Positions 1 through 11,127 of a DNA stretch of 64,000 nucleotides are shown here, one piece after another. The notes under the pieces were generated by a model. It searched no databases. It worked only from the letters and a program-made list of their open reading frames with translations, and was not told the origin of the DNA. The stretch spans positions 62,001 through 126,000 of the forward strand of contig CAWZYM010000319.1 in the NCBI GenBank assembly GCA_963966185.1, written 5' to 3'. Made by a program: the position numbers and the translations under genes. Source of the DNA: Rhabditoides inermis (Eukaryota; Nematoda; Chromadorea; Rhabditida; Rhabditidae). How positions within the stretch are numbered: position 1 is the stretch's first letter; each line of letters begins with the position of its first letter.

Positions 1-148
1 GAAGAGCAAGCCGTTGCATGAGTATGACAAGATAAGATCCGTAGATACTTTCCGAGAAAGTAGAATGAGTGGTCCTTTCCGAGCAAGTTGATCGAATGCG
101 ATGCTGAAGAAATGATACATTGGCAATCGATGAAACGCATCCCCACTC

Positions 149-963
149 ACAAGGAGTGTCGTTTAGGTCACAGAAGCCGATGGTGACCAAACTGATTTCA
201 GAGATACCCTAGGAGGTCACTAGTCGAAAACCGTTTTCAAATCCACAGGACCGGCCATACGTTTCGAGATATTTACGTTTCAAATTTTGGAGCTAAACCG
301 TGTGGATTGCTTTTGCGGCCTGTCACTCCATTCGCGCGAGTTGTGAAACAGCGGCGGTGACCTAGTGGATAGAGCGGCTGTCTTTCAAGCGTAAGGGTGT
401 GGGTTCGCTCTCCGGATATGCTTTTCATTTTGCCGATTCTTTCCGGACTTGTACTTTTTTGTTCGAGTGATTGGAGTCACTCATGGTGAGGGGATCATGT
501 GGAAACCTTCGTCGGTAATATTTTTTCGAAAATTTGGAAAATAAATTCTAAAGAACGCAAACATTTTGTAATGAGCTCTCAACAAGACAAATGACCGTTC
601 GATTTTAAAAAAGAAGGTGGTAGGAGTTTTCTACCAACTGCCCAATTGTCACCAAAAGTACAAGTCCGGAAAGAATCGGCAAAATGAAAAGCATATCCGG
701 AGAGCGAACCCACACCCTCCCGCTTGGAAGACAGCCGCTCTATCCACTAGGCCACCGCCGCTGTTCCACAGTTCGCGCGAATGGAGTGACAGGCCTCAAA
801 AGCAATCCACACGGTTTAGCTTCAAAATTTGAAACGTAAATATCTCGAAACGTATGGCCGGTCCTGTGGATTTGAAAACGGTTTTCGACTAGTGACCTCC
901 TAGGCTACCTCTGGTATCAGTTTGGTCACCATCGGCTTCTGTGACCTAAACGACACTCCTTGT
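149..963. repeat. Large inverted-repeat (fold-back) element with tRNA-like segments
   Basis: Two arms of about 309 bp (149-457 and about 655-963) are near-perfect reverse complements around a spacer of about 200 bp. Each arm carries a tRNA-like segment with an A-box-like GACCTAGTGGATAGAGCGG and a B-box-like GTGGGTTCGCTCTCC, seen on + at about 345-412 and on - at about 680-745. The outer ends read acaaggagtgtcgtt. The same outer end and the same layout (about 190 bp leader, then tRNA-like block) recur as a single half-element at 31143-31393. It is either a fold-back transposon or two head-to-head SINE-like copies. Confidence 0.85.
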
Positions 964-1187
964 CAGAACAATTGGGCGGTAGAGATGTCAAAGAGTGTGG
1001 TAGGGGCGTGGTGGGGTCGTTTCCGGTGGCATTGTCGGGTGGAGGGTAGTGCGGGTCCGCTGTCGGCGGACCCATTGCTCCTACATAGGTAGAGGAGCAG
1101 CACGCCTCCGATGAGTGCGGTCAGCGCGAATCGAGCAATCATGACTAACGAGTGACGCCCTGTCATTTCAGCCCCCCATTTATACGC
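964..1187. other. No gene recognised
   Basis: A moderately GC-rich stretch between two repeats. A 67-codon reading frame on the minus strand has no recognisable domain and no splice support. Confidence 0.4.
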
Positions 1188-1592
1188 CGGGACCGGGTAA
1201 AACGCGGCCCTGGCCCTGTGCCCTGAGTGTTATTGTTATAAATGTGTATTATCTTCTGTTTCAAAGCACAAACGAGATGTAACTGATTATATAAACACAG
1301 GTTTACCTGAAAATTACTATATTTCACAATTATGTTCGTGTACGAAACTGTAGTTCACATTCAAACAGTGGCCACCACTCTGAAACCGATGCGGCCCAGC
1401 CATTCTTTCTATCTTCCAATCAGAACTTTCTGTTCTAATGATGCATACCTATCAATTAGACACCTGTCTACCAGAAAACACTAACGACATTTCAATAGAC
1501 ACCCTCACTGGCCCGTTATACCGTGCGTGGCCCTCTCTTTCCACTGCGGCCACCACTCTGAAACCGATGCGGCCCAGCCATTCTTTCTAAAG
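1188..1592 (-). repeat. Reverse-oriented piece of the 178-bp satellite composite element
   Basis: Read on the minus strand this is about 1.2 units of the 178-bp satellite (1370-1592), then the unique flank (about 1237-1369, containing ttcgtgtacgaaactgtag), then the GC-rich tail with ggccctggccc and gggaccgggtaaaacg (about 1188-1236). The order is the same as at the right end of the array that ends at 16363. This shows the satellite, flank and tail travel as one dispersed unit. Confidence 0.85.
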
Positions 1593-1778
1593 AATAAGTC
1601 GGGGAGTTGAGGAAGCTCTGATATCATCTATTCATTAGATGAAACAACAACACTTGAAAGCCTCTTCTTAAATGCATGTTTACCCCAAACTATCGTTCGG
1701 AATGGTCTGAAGAAGGTCCAAACAAGCCCAAAACCCGTTTCCAATGGGAAACTGTTGACCCCAAAGACGACATATTGA

Positions 1779-2188
1779 GGGCAAACTTTGCTCAATCACT
1801 TTTTCCAATCACATTGCCCAATCACTTTTCCCAATCACATTGCCCAATCACGTTTGGACACCCCCAAACAACATTCGGACTGCCCCAAGTAACCCCGAAC
1901 AGTTCCCCCTAAACATTGCCAAGAACGATATGGATTGAAGCTTTTTGGGTCCCGAAACGAGTGACCTTTTGTGACAGAAAGGACTATGGTATGATGATAT
2001 CATGACAGCCGGTGCGACTATCGTACTATCGATCGAGTGATCGGCCTACGTCCCAAAGAGCTTTCCTTTAATCAATTTCCCTCTTTGTAATGTTTAGGGT
2101 GAACTGTTCGAGGTTATTTGGGGGAGTCCGAATGTTGTTTGGGGACGTCCAAACGTTGTTCGGACGTGATTGGTCAAAGTTTGCCATC
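1779..2188. repeat. Fold-back element, arms of about 100 bp
   Basis: The segment from ggcaaactttgctcaatcac (1779) to cctaaacattgcc (1920) is the inverted complement of 2088-2188 (ttagggtgaactgttcg to caaagtttgcc). The left arm contains an extra short tandem duplication of ttcccaatcacattgcc. This fits a non-autonomous DNA transposon or fold-back element. No coding capacity. Confidence 0.8.
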
Positions 2189-2243
2189 TATTGTCTTTGG
2201 CTACTGTCTCTGGCTACTTGCAAGGACCGCTGCGGAAACGTGA

Positions 2244-2247
2244 GAGT

Positions 2248-2302
<55 letters not shown>
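2244..2302. repeat. (GA)n microsatellite
   Basis: About 58 bp of uninterrupted GA dinucleotide. The serine/leucine and arginine/glutamate reading frames over it are repeat artefacts. Confidence 0.95.
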
Positions 2303-2307
<5 letters not shown>

Positions 2308-2760
2308 AAGTGAATAAAATATGAAAAAGTGAAAAAGAGTTATGTAGGAGAGATAGTTTGAGACACAGAAAATGAAAGAGAAACAAATTACAAAATACAT
2401 TTAAGTGGTCTCCAGTGCGTTTGTAAAATATTATTGCTACCAAGTTTTAAAGTGTATTCAAGTTTAATAAAGCATGTTAACAATATATAGACTTTAATCA
2501 TGGATGTCGTGTGTTAGCAGGAAGATGCAAGTGAATCCTGAGTGAAAATAAAGGATACGGGTGGAATGCGACAGGTGAGTATTTTTTTCCACTGTCGTGT
2601 GTGGCAGATCGCAGTTGAATGATGGCGCGCGCTTTTTCCATCCGTTGACGATTGGAAATGTGCATCTCACTCTCAGTATATCACTTATAGAAAGAAGAAC
2701 CAAACAGGAGAATGCTGGAAAAAGAGGGAGAGTGAAAGTGCCGCACTTGGCCCTCTAACA

Positions 2761-2938
2761 TATAGTGAGTCTGCGAATGAGTTCCCATCTTTTTACGAAA
2801 GACATTAGGGCGGTTAGACAACGATCAGGATCAATTCAATGGTGTTTCCAATTTGACAAAACTTTGCGGAGGTAGCCAGGGTCGAACCCACGAACAGTTG
2901 TTTGCAGAGTGAGAGCGTTACCACTACGCCACCTGGTC
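2761..2938 (-). mobile_element. tRNA-derived SINE, copy 1
   Basis: Read on the minus strand it starts with a tRNA-like head (A-box-like GTGGCGTAGTGGTAACGC, B-box-like GTGGGTTCGACCCTGG) and continues into a body containing gcaaagttttgtcaaattgg and cgttgtctaaccgccctaatg, ending near ctcactata. The same head, body and end occur at 36665-36835 (+) and 63840-64000 (-), so this is a dispersed family. The head does not form a good acceptor stem, so it is not a functional tRNA gene. Confidence 0.88.
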
Positions 2939-3267
2939 ATGAACGCCAAAAAAAAATTCTGCAACTGCAGAACTTCAGCATCACTTCTTGGTTTACGGTG
3001 CCAGTTAGAGCACGATTATTTTTTGCTCGGAAAATGCTGAGCTAGTTGCGCGCGAAATATAAGTATCGCACAACAGGCTAACTTGTTGTCGTTTCGCAGT
3101 TCAATACTACGAACTACCAGTAATTCAAAAACAGTTTTCGATTACTGGAATAGGAATACGCTGTTCTAGAGGTTATCAATTGATAGATACTTACAGTTGC
3201 CGTTTTACAGTTGCCCAAATTGCAAAACAACCTTCGTTACGTAACTACGGTAAGTAGAACAAACTAT
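2939..3267. other. No gene recognised
   Basis: AT-rich sequence between a SINE and the satellite array, with no coding signal. The sequence just before the array, including ggtaagtagaacaaactat, is not found at the start of the other long array. Confidence 0.4.
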
Positions 3268-5524
3268 GTCGTTAGTGTTTTTTTGGTAGACAGGTGTCTA
3301 ATTGATAGGTATGCATAGTTAGAATAGAAAGTTCTGATTGGAAGGTAGAAGGAATGGCCGGGCCGCATCGGATTCAGAGTGGTGGCCGCAGTGGAAAGAG
3401 AGGGCCACGCACGGTATACCGGGCCAGTGAGGGTGTCTATTGAAATGTCGTTAGTGTTTTCTGGTAGACAGGTGTCTAATTGATAGGTATGCATAGTTAG
3501 AATAGAAAGGTCTGATTGGAAGATAGAAAGAATGGCCGGGCCGCATCGGATTCAGAGTGGTGGCCGCAGTGGAAAGAGAGGACCACGCACGGTATACCGG
3601 GCCAGTGAGGGTGTCTATTGAAATGTCGTTAGTGTTTTCTGGTAGACAGGTGTCTAATTGATAGGTATGCATAGTTAGAATAGAAAGGTCTGATTGGAAG
3701 GTAGAAAGAATGGCCGGGCCGCATCGGATTCAGAGTGGTGGCCGCAGTGGAAAGAGAGGGCCACGCACGGTATACCGGGCCAGTGAGGGTGTCTATTGAA
3801 ATGTCGTTAGTGTTTTCTGGTAGACAGGTGTATAATTGATAGATATGCATAGTTAGAATAGAAAGTTCTGATTGGAAGGTAGAAAGAATGGCCGGGCCGC
3901 ATCGGATTCAGAGTGGTGGCCGCAGTGGAAAGAGAGGGCCACGCACGGTATACCGGGCCAGTGAGGGTGTCTATTGAAATGTCGTTAGTGTTTTCTGGTA
4001 GACAGGTGTCTTTTTGATAAGTATGCATAATTAGAATAGAAAGGTCTGATTGGAAGGTAGAAAGAATGGCCGGGCCGCATCGGATTCAGAGTGGTGGCCG
4101 CAGTGGAAAGAGAGGACCACGCACGGTATACCGGGCCAGTGAGGGTGTCTATTGAAATGTCGTTAGTGTTTTTTGGTAGACAGGTGTCTAATTGATAGGT
4201 ATGCATAGTTAGAATAGAAAGTTCTGATTGGAAGGTAGAAAGAATGGCCGGGCCGCATCGGATTCAGAGTGGTGGCCGCAGTGGAAAGAGAGGGCCACGC
4301 ACGGTATACCGGGCCAGTGAGGGTGTCTATTGAAATGTCGTTAGTGTTTTTTTGGTAGACAGGTGTCTAATTGATAGGTATGCATAGTTAGAATAGAAAG
4401 TTCTGATTGGAAGGTAGAAAGAATGGCCGGGCCGTATCGGATTCAGAGTGGTGGCCGCAGTGGAAAGAGAGGGCCACGCACGGTATACCGGGCCAGTGAG
4501 GGTGTCTATTGAAATGTCGTTAGTGTTTTCTGGTAGACAGGTGTCTTTTTGATAAGTATGCATAATCAGAATAGAAAGTTCTGAATGGAAGGTAGAAAGA
4601 ATGGCTGGCCGCATCGGATTCAGAGTGGTGGCCGCAGTGGAAAGAGAGGGCCACGCACGGTATACCGGGCCAGTGAGAGTGTCTATTGAAATGTCGTTAG
4701 TGTTTTTTGGTAGACAGGTGTCTAATTGATAGGTATGCATCATTAGAATAGAAAGTTCTGAATGGAAGGTAGAAAGAATGGCTGGGCCGCATCGGATTCA
4801 GAGTGGTGGCCGCAGTGGAAAGAGAGGGCCACGCACGGTATACCGGGCCAGTGAGAGTGTCTATTGAAATGTCGTTAGTGTTTTCTGGTAGACAGGTGTC
4901 TAATTGATAGGTATGCATAGTTAGAATAGAAAGTTCTGATTGGAAGGTAGAAAGAATGGCCGGGCCGCATCGGATTCAGAGTGGTGGCCGCAGTGGAAAG
5001 AGAGGGCCACGCACGGTATACCGGGCCAGTGAGAGTGTCTATTGAAATGTCGTTAGTGTTTTTTGGTAGACAGGTGTCTAATTGATAGGTATGCATAGTT
5101 AGAATAGAACGTTCTGATTGGAAGGTAGAAAGAATGGCCGGGCCGCATCGGATTCAGAGTGGTGGCCGCAGTGGAAAGAGAGGGCCACGCACGGTATACC
5201 GGGCCAGTGAGGGTGTCTATTGAAATGTCGTTAGTGTTTTCTGGTAGACAGGTGTCTAATTGATAGGTATGCATAGTTAGAATAGAAAGTTCTGATTGGA
5301 AGGTAGAAAGAATGGCCGGGCCGCATCGGATTCAGAGTGGTGGCCGCAGTGGAAAGAGAGGGCCACGCACGGTATTTCGGGCCAGTGAGGGTGTCTATTG
5401 AAATGTCGTCAGTGTTTTCTGGTAGACAGGTGTCTGATTGATAGATATGCATAGTTAGAATAGAAAGTTCTGATTGGAAGGTAGAAAGAATGGCCGGGCC
5501 GCATCGGATTCAGAGTGGTGGCCA
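3268..5524 (+). repeat. 178-bp satellite array, about 12.7 units
   Basis: Period of 178 bp, fixed from successive copies of atggccgggccgcatcgg (for example 3354 and 3532). Units contain gtcgttagtgtttt, ggtagacaggtgtctaattg, atggccgggccgcatcgg and cacgcacggtataccgggcc, with only a few differences between neighbours. Because 178 is not a multiple of three, every unit produces an overlapping frame of about 73 codons on the minus strand. These frames shift phase from unit to unit and are not genes. Confidence 0.97.
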
Positions 5525-5648
5525 CTGTTTGAATGTGAACTACAGTTTCGTACACGAACATAATTGTGAAATATAGTAATTTTCAGGTGAACCTGTGTTT
5601 ATATAATCAGTTACATCTCGTTTGTGCTTTAAAACAGAAGATAATACA
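5525..5648 (+). repeat. Unique flank of the satellite composite element
   Basis: About 124 bp from ctgtttgaatgtgaactac through cagaagataatacaca. It is near-identical to the flank at 16364-16493 and to the reverse complement of 1237-1369, and always abuts the satellite at the same internal point (ggtggcc). It therefore marks a fixed right boundary for the arrays. Confidence 0.9.
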
Positions 5649-6028
5649 CATTCTCTTTCGAAAAGTACACGAGTAAAGAGGAGTGGTTTGTTTTGATCTA
5701 ATTCAACAAAAGCACATGCATAAAATCTCTTCGCAGCTGACTAAAATTTCAAAACAAACCTGCTCTTTCGAACGATGTTTTAAAACTCTAATTGTTTTCT
5801 TGTTAGCATGTTGAGTTCAGGTATTCAGGATACTGTTAATCCCAACAAGTAACTTGCAACAAAATGTATGACACGATTATAGTGCATACTATATTTTTCA
5901 TCGATCAGAAAGAGCAGGTTTGTTTTGAAATTTTAGTCAGCTGCGAAGAGATTTTATGCATGTGCTTTTGTTGAATTAGATCAAAACAAACCACTCCTCT
6001 TTACTCGTGTACTTTTCGAAAGAGAATG
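5649..6028. mobile_element. MITE-like element with inverted repeats of about 121 bp
   Basis: Left arm 5649-5770 begins cattctctttcgaaaagtac; right arm about 5908-6028 is its near-perfect reverse complement. The spacer of about 137 bp has no coding capacity. The size (380 bp) and long terminal inverted repeats fit a non-autonomous DNA transposon. It lies exactly where the satellite element passes from its flank to its GC-rich tail. Confidence 0.88.
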
Positions 6029-6667
6029 GATGTCCTTTTCTCAAATTTCGAAGAAATTGTTTTTCAGGTTGATGTGCCGAACATGTTATGTATACATATT
6101 CGAAACTTTAGAAAACGTATCCTGAATATGGAAACGCACTGCTTTGTCGAATCGCTCGTGCGCCTGCCAATGCCAGTCTCTCATTGACACGCGCTATTTC
6201 GCGTCTCTCTCTCTTACCCACTCACTCCGCTCCGCACACTCCCCTCCCCCCACAGTTTTCGCGCCAAAACTGGGGCGGTGGCCTGGACGGCGAGCCGACA
6301 CGAGAGTGGGTGAACGAAGGGCGGGGCATGCGCTCAGCCAATCAGAGTGCGCACGCAAGAGAGCCGAGCGACCAATGAGCGCAAAGTGCAGTGGGCGGAG
6401 CTTACGTGATGCACACCGTCGTCGCCGCCGCCGTCGTAAACACGTTTAGTGGCAAAGCGGGAGAGAGCAAGAGAGGGCGGTTTTTGGATGCCGCAACCGA
6501 TATTGGTTTCACGAATCATACTCATAGGTCTTACAAAGTGATATTCTAACAAATAACGCACACTAATTAAGTATATTGTATTAGAATAGAGAAATCGTGT
6601 GTGCCTTGGGAGTGGCGTGTTGCGCGCGTCACAGCTCAAAACAAACGGGCGCCGCTGCGCGCCGCCC
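6029..6667. other. GC-rich intergenic sequence with CCAAT and GC boxes, no gene
   Basis: A GC-rich stretch with CCAAT-type motifs (ccaatcagagtg, gaccaatgagcg) and gtgggcggagctt near 6340-6405, followed by a short CGC/CCG run. It could be promoter-derived DNA. I see no convincing exon. Long frames here are rich in Arg/Pro/Ala because of base composition. Confidence 0.4.
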
Positions 6668-6783
6668 CTAATTAATAACAATAACACTAAATCAGGACCA
6701 CAGGGCCACGGGCCGCATTTTACCACTCAAGGGCCACGGGCCAGGGCCAGGGCCAGGGCCGCGTTTTACCCGGTCCCTTATAC
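6668..6783 (+). repeat. GC-rich tail of the satellite composite element
   Basis: Starts ttaataacaataacact, continues with ggccacgggccgcattttac, then tandem ggccag units and gttttacccggtccc. The same module lies at about 16493-16600 joined to the satellite flank, and in reverse at 1188-1236. Here it stands about 1 kb from the nearest array. Confidence 0.85.
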
Positions 6784-7012
6784 GCCCATCTCTGAGAGAA
6801 ACCATACACATGAATTAGAGAGGGCGCGCCAGCGCCCTCACGTTTGTACTGGATGTCCCCGCGCGCTAGAATGCTCAAAAACGACTTTTCCCGGATAAAG
6901 CACTTTTCCTCATTTTGAAGTGATTTCCAGGTTTGTACCGTTGTCTCAGTTGAGCAAAAGGACTGACATGTTTTCAATGGAGACATGTGCCAACAGGCTC
7001 TCTCTCTCATAC

Positions 7013-7214
7013 CTGTGCACAGGCTGTTCTCGCCAGAGTGGCAGATGCGACAGACGGCAGCCGAAAGCCCGCCCAGCGACACGTCCGCCAGCCCTGTCAT
7101 GTACCTGCAACGAGAGAGAGGGGTGAATAGGCCAAGATATACTTTGGCAGTTGACGCTTGACGCGCGCGTCCACAAGTACAAAAGAGGGGATGGTCTTCA
7201 AGTTAGACCTCAAC
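7013..7214 (-). pseudogene. Fragment of a RING-CH (MARCH-type) ubiquitin ligase gene, two exons
   Basis: Minus-strand exons 7214-7143 and 7104-7013 join in phase across a 38-bp intron (acceptor cgttgcag; donors gtatat and gtatga). The second exon encodes AAVCRICHSGENSLCT, which matches the start of a RING-CH finger (C-R-I-C-H-x-G-E). The next exon should supply the conserved P-C-x-C-x-G stretch and the second half of the zinc ligands. I do not find it: downstream lie only about 200 bp of non-coding sequence and then a repeat. The gene therefore looks truncated, although a distant exon cannot be excluded. Family members are membrane-bound E3 ligases; the membrane segments are also absent here. 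Confidence 0.55.
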
Positions 7215-7365
7215 CTGGAGCAGGTTGTGCATGCGTGTTTCGATGGGGCTGCGGAGAACCCCGTACAAAAAAAAAAGAAATATAATGCGAGCGTCGCCTC
7301 AGGCGTCATCAAGCATTAAAGTATATTTTGACCTCATAGAAGTATTCATCGGTGACCGTAATCGG

Positions 7366-8150
7366 CTTCAACATGCACTCTCTAATAGTCTTCGGAGATC
7401 GGTTATTCGCGCGTTTCCGGTGGCAAGTTGTTGTCGCGATTGAGGTTGGCAATAAAAAACTAAATGTTACAAAAGATAATTGGAAGTATTGTTTTGTACA
7501 GGAAGTAAAGCGGAGGCAGAATAGAATGAACGTGAAACAAATAGGCAAAACGACCATGATGACAATAATTGGATAGAAGTTGTTCCATTGAGCCAAGTAA
7601 GATGTGATATACGCGGATAAGATCATACATGTGAACTACAGCTAATTTTAACGCAAAAACATAACAGAAGAAAACACAAACAACGAAGCAATGGAGAAAA
7701 TAAAAGATAAACACGAAAATCGCACGCATTGACGTCATTGTGAGAATTGCGGTTATGTTCACTCCCGCCAGTGCACAACAATGATTTCATACACAACAGA
7801 AATATTTAATTTTTTCGTGAAGGTGTACTGGAAAATTCATCACTTCATCACTTTATCACTTCATCACACTTTATCACATGATGAAGTGATGAAGTGATGA
7901 ATCCCATGAACCTACAACCCTATTGTAAAATGACCCGCAAGGATATTCCGGGATATGAAACCCAAGTTTTTCTGGGTTGAAGCGAAAACTACACGTTCCT
8001 GGAGTCACTTGCAAATTTTCTTCTTTTTTAGATTTTCACGGTTGCTTTCGAATAGCTGTGGCAAATATATCAGTATCGACAGCACAAAACATATTATGAT
8101 AAATGCCACCGCAGATCGAACGTCGTAGCGTGTATGGTACTTACCTACAT
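7366..8150 (-). repeat. Segmental duplication, copy 1 (holds a chemoreceptor-like fragment)
   Basis: About 785 bp that recurs at 16600-18900, where it is interrupted by two insertions. On the minus strand it holds a hydrophobic frame at 7626-7540 encoding YLAQWNNFYPIIVIMVVLP, which resembles a transmembrane segment of nematode serpentine receptors. Relative to copy 2 it has a 5-bp insertion after ttcattcta that breaks this frame. A run of atcactt/gatgaagtg repeats at 7840-7905 forms a strong hairpin in both copies. Confidence 0.8.
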
Positions 8151-8371
8151 GAGTAATTAACCTGAGGGACCAACGACGAACGCGGCCGAACCCACGTCAT
8201 TTGCCAACTACCCGATATCAATACCAAAATCCCCCAATGCCATACGATTTTAGATAAATCTGTTCATTCAATCTATTTCCCACTCTTTCTCCTCTGCCTC
8301 TCTCTCCCTCCTTTGCCTTCCTCTCCCTCTCTCTCCCTCTTTCTCCATTTCTCTCTCCCTCCTCTCTCTCC

Positions 8372-8407
<36 letters not shown>

Positions 8408-8517
8408 CACTCAAATGTGAGCTGTTTATCAATCAGACACTGTATTAATCATACATCGCGGGACAGAACAAAAACAAACACCAATGATAGAAGATGAAAC
8501 GATTGTATGTGTTGAAT
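8151..8517. other. Intergenic, includes CT-rich microsatellite 8280-8404
   Basis: The distal part is interrupted CT repeat (ctctctccctcc types). No gene is seen. It lies just beyond the stop codon of the minus-strand protease-like gene and would be its 3-prime region. Confidence 0.6.
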
Positions 8518-11127
8518 TCACTTCTTCCGGAAGCATAGCAGGCGCATTGCTCCGAGGTGAGTGGGAGTGGGGTGAGTAGAGTGCAAGTCGTCGTTGAACT
8601 TGTTCCAGTGGTTTCCGTTGTGCGTCCATGCTACATAGTGTCCATCGTCCATAGACTCGTTGCCCACGTGCTCGCATGCGGACACGAGAACCCACGCCGA
8701 ACCTGAACACAGACACTTTATACCGGTGTTAGATGAGTGAAACGTACCGAACAGCGACAGCTCCCCGTTCCGCAGAGCCACGTCCAACTCTACTCGCATG
8801 TGTACGGTGTGTCCATTGACGATGGTGGTCTTGATCAGAGGCAGAGAGAAATCACTCGAGTCGAAGAGGCGTCCGCCTCCATGACAATGTCGTGGGAGGT
8901 TGCGTGCAAGTTCTCAACTCCTCTATTACACTGCGCGCACACTTGCATCTCAGTGCGCCGCTGCAGTCGTGCGAGCGCCTCTCCCATGTGCAACCTCCGG
9001 CTGCCCAACGCGTCCCGCATCAGACGCAGCACGCACCGATCCAACGCCATTACAGTGACCTGTAATATGCCAAGTGAAACGTAACACATAAACTGATAAC
9101 ACAACGCACCTTGCCGCACACTGTGCATTGCATATTCTCGACACTCTTCACATGTGCCATCTCTCTCATAGTGCCGGTCAAGTGCGAGCAGAACATCTCG
9201 TAGCATTCCACGACGTCTTGTTGTGTGGACGGGTCGGACACCGGCAAGGGGAACTCGCGCCGCAGAGCGCATGCCGACTGCAGCCCAGTCTTGCAAATCA
9301 GCTCGTTCATTTCCCGCAGCAATGGGTGCGCGGTGAGTGTGCCCAGGTGGTTTTTCGTTTTCGTACCCGGCTTGCCACGCCAACTCCAACAAGTTTAGAC
9401 CAGCAAATGTGACGTCTTCGTGAGTATATGCCTTCTGAAAAAAAAGTTGCGCTTATTGTTGTGTAAGTCAAAAATCTCACTTTCATTACGCGTTCTTTCG
9501 TGGTCTTCTCTATAATTCCAATTTCCGTCATGCAGTTAACCATCGATACGTAATGTTGTGCTAAATCAAACAGTTTAACTATAATATTGTGATATAAATC
9601 ACCGCACCTTTCACAGTACTTCCGTCATATTGTCCAGTATATCCGCGCAGATATTGCGGCGGAATACAATCGAATACAAGACCATGCTCTGCAAAACGGG
9701 GCAAAGATTTATGTTTGTTTGTTTTTGTCTGTCCCCACTGGTTGCCTTGTAGCTGAACATGACAGAGTGGGATAGGTGGCGGACAAACATTTCTGGACCA
9801 GTCCAATCCTGTAAATTCTAGGTAACAATTTGAAGAAAAAAACACTTCTTACCTCATTTCTTATAAAGTCTCTATGTGTGGGTTTGACGCGGCCCTCGTT
9901 GAGTTCCTCCATAATTATCGGGAATGTCCACATATTGCACAGTTCTTTTCCGCGACTATTCAGACGATATTTCTGATATCTTCTGGCAATAGTAGGTTGT
10001 GCAATCATCGATGTATGGAAGTACTTATTCTGTACCACATTTTTCGCACTCTTAAAAAGTAGTTGTTCACAAGATCGTTGTCACTGTTACCATACCATCC
10101 AATCGGCCCTGTTCAACTGATTGGCAAATTGTTGGCCGATGAAATTGTATTCTCCATGAATCAAACATCTCTGAAACTATTGTTCACACTTCGGAACAGT
10201 TAGACTGACCTTCTGATATCCGAGAATTGAGTCAACACAATCCACTATACTGCCTGTTCCATCAATACCGAAGACCGATTCGAACTGCTGAAAAACATGC
10301 TCATTAACAAAAATGTCATGCTTAGTTGTAAAGTTGACCTTCATTATGATGACAGCATAGAGGGAACGAAGTGCTTCGTTTGCTTCGTGTTTCACTTTTC
10401 GATGTCTTTTAGCAGTTCGTCCTTTGCTTCGGCTCCGACTCCTACTGCGATCGCTTCCCGTTCCTTCCCTCTTTCCGTAATCTTCTTCATCCTTCTCCTC
10501 CACTATATTCATCGCGTCGGGCAGATTCGGCAACAATACGTGAGAATAGTCACAATCGATTTTTCTGAAATACATGCGCTTGTTTTGAAATAGGCACATA
10601 TAAACCAACCTTTTGAAAGTCCATTTTGGTTTTTACAGCATCAGACAAATTTCCTTCTTTCGTGAAGTCTTTCAATAGCAGCGCAGAGTTTATCGACATC
10701 GAAGGCGTACCTGAATGCAAATACGTTTCTCCAAGCAATGATCGTGAGAGATACTTTGCTACTCACTCTGCTGGGTTCTCTCCTTTTCTGAGCAAGTACT
10801 CAGCGCCCAAAGCGCGGTAGCCACAAGAGCTGTCTGCCCCTTGTGCATCGTAGCCTCCACAGTAGTAGTATACCGTGTTGTCCGGTGGATCAATCATATG
10901 TCTGATTTTCATCGCATTTCTCTATAAAAAGTCGGAATCAAAACAATAAAACCGTATAACTACCGTATAAAATTTCTCATTTTTGTATTGGGAGTCGTAA
11001 AACACTCCACGCGGGGGATCAAAGGATCTTGAATTGAGGAAATAATGTATTGTTCGGATGACTTCCATACCTGTCTAGCTCCAATGTTACAAAGTGGTTG
11101 AGGGATCCAGATACATTTAGTAGCAAC
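8518..11127 (-). CDS. Ubiquitin-specific-protease-like gene with an added CGYR cysteine box
   Basis: Multi-exon minus-strand gene. The last exon (8702-8518) encodes DDGHYVAWTHNGNHWNKFND and ends LLCFRKK, a clear match to the USP (peptidase C19) histidine box. Upstream the order also fits a USP: HPLLREMNEL, then TQQDVVECYEMFCSHL (QQDAxEF-like box), then MQCTVC and QVCAQC zinc-ribbon-like pairs, then FDSSDFSLPLI. The place where the catalytic NxGNTCxxN box should be reads FAGLNLLELAWQAGYENEN, without cysteine. An exon further 5-prime (about 10913-10790) encodes YYYCGGYDAQGADSSCGYRA, which resembles the D-x-x-G-x-G-C-x-Y-R box of UfSP-type (C78) proteases. An Arg/Ser-rich segment lies near 10440. 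Phase conflicts of one base occur near 8870 and at an A5 run near 10565, so this may be a pseudogene or contain sequence errors. The 5-prime end is not resolved; possible further exons lie at 11265-11422. Confidence 0.6.

Noticed and set aside
617..832. Plus-strand frame of 71 codons
   Set aside because: It lies across one arm of the inverted tRNA-bearing element and reads through the complement of the tRNA-like block.
3268..5524. CRISPR-like array
   Set aside because: The 178-bp units are contiguous with no unique spacers, and the window is eukaryotic.
7460..7762. Minus-strand frame starting MNITAILTMTSMRAIFVF
   Set aside because: It has no splice context, and its hydrophobic character comes from AT-rich sequence. 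The serpentine-receptor-like frame in the same DNA is the alternative one starting near 7626.
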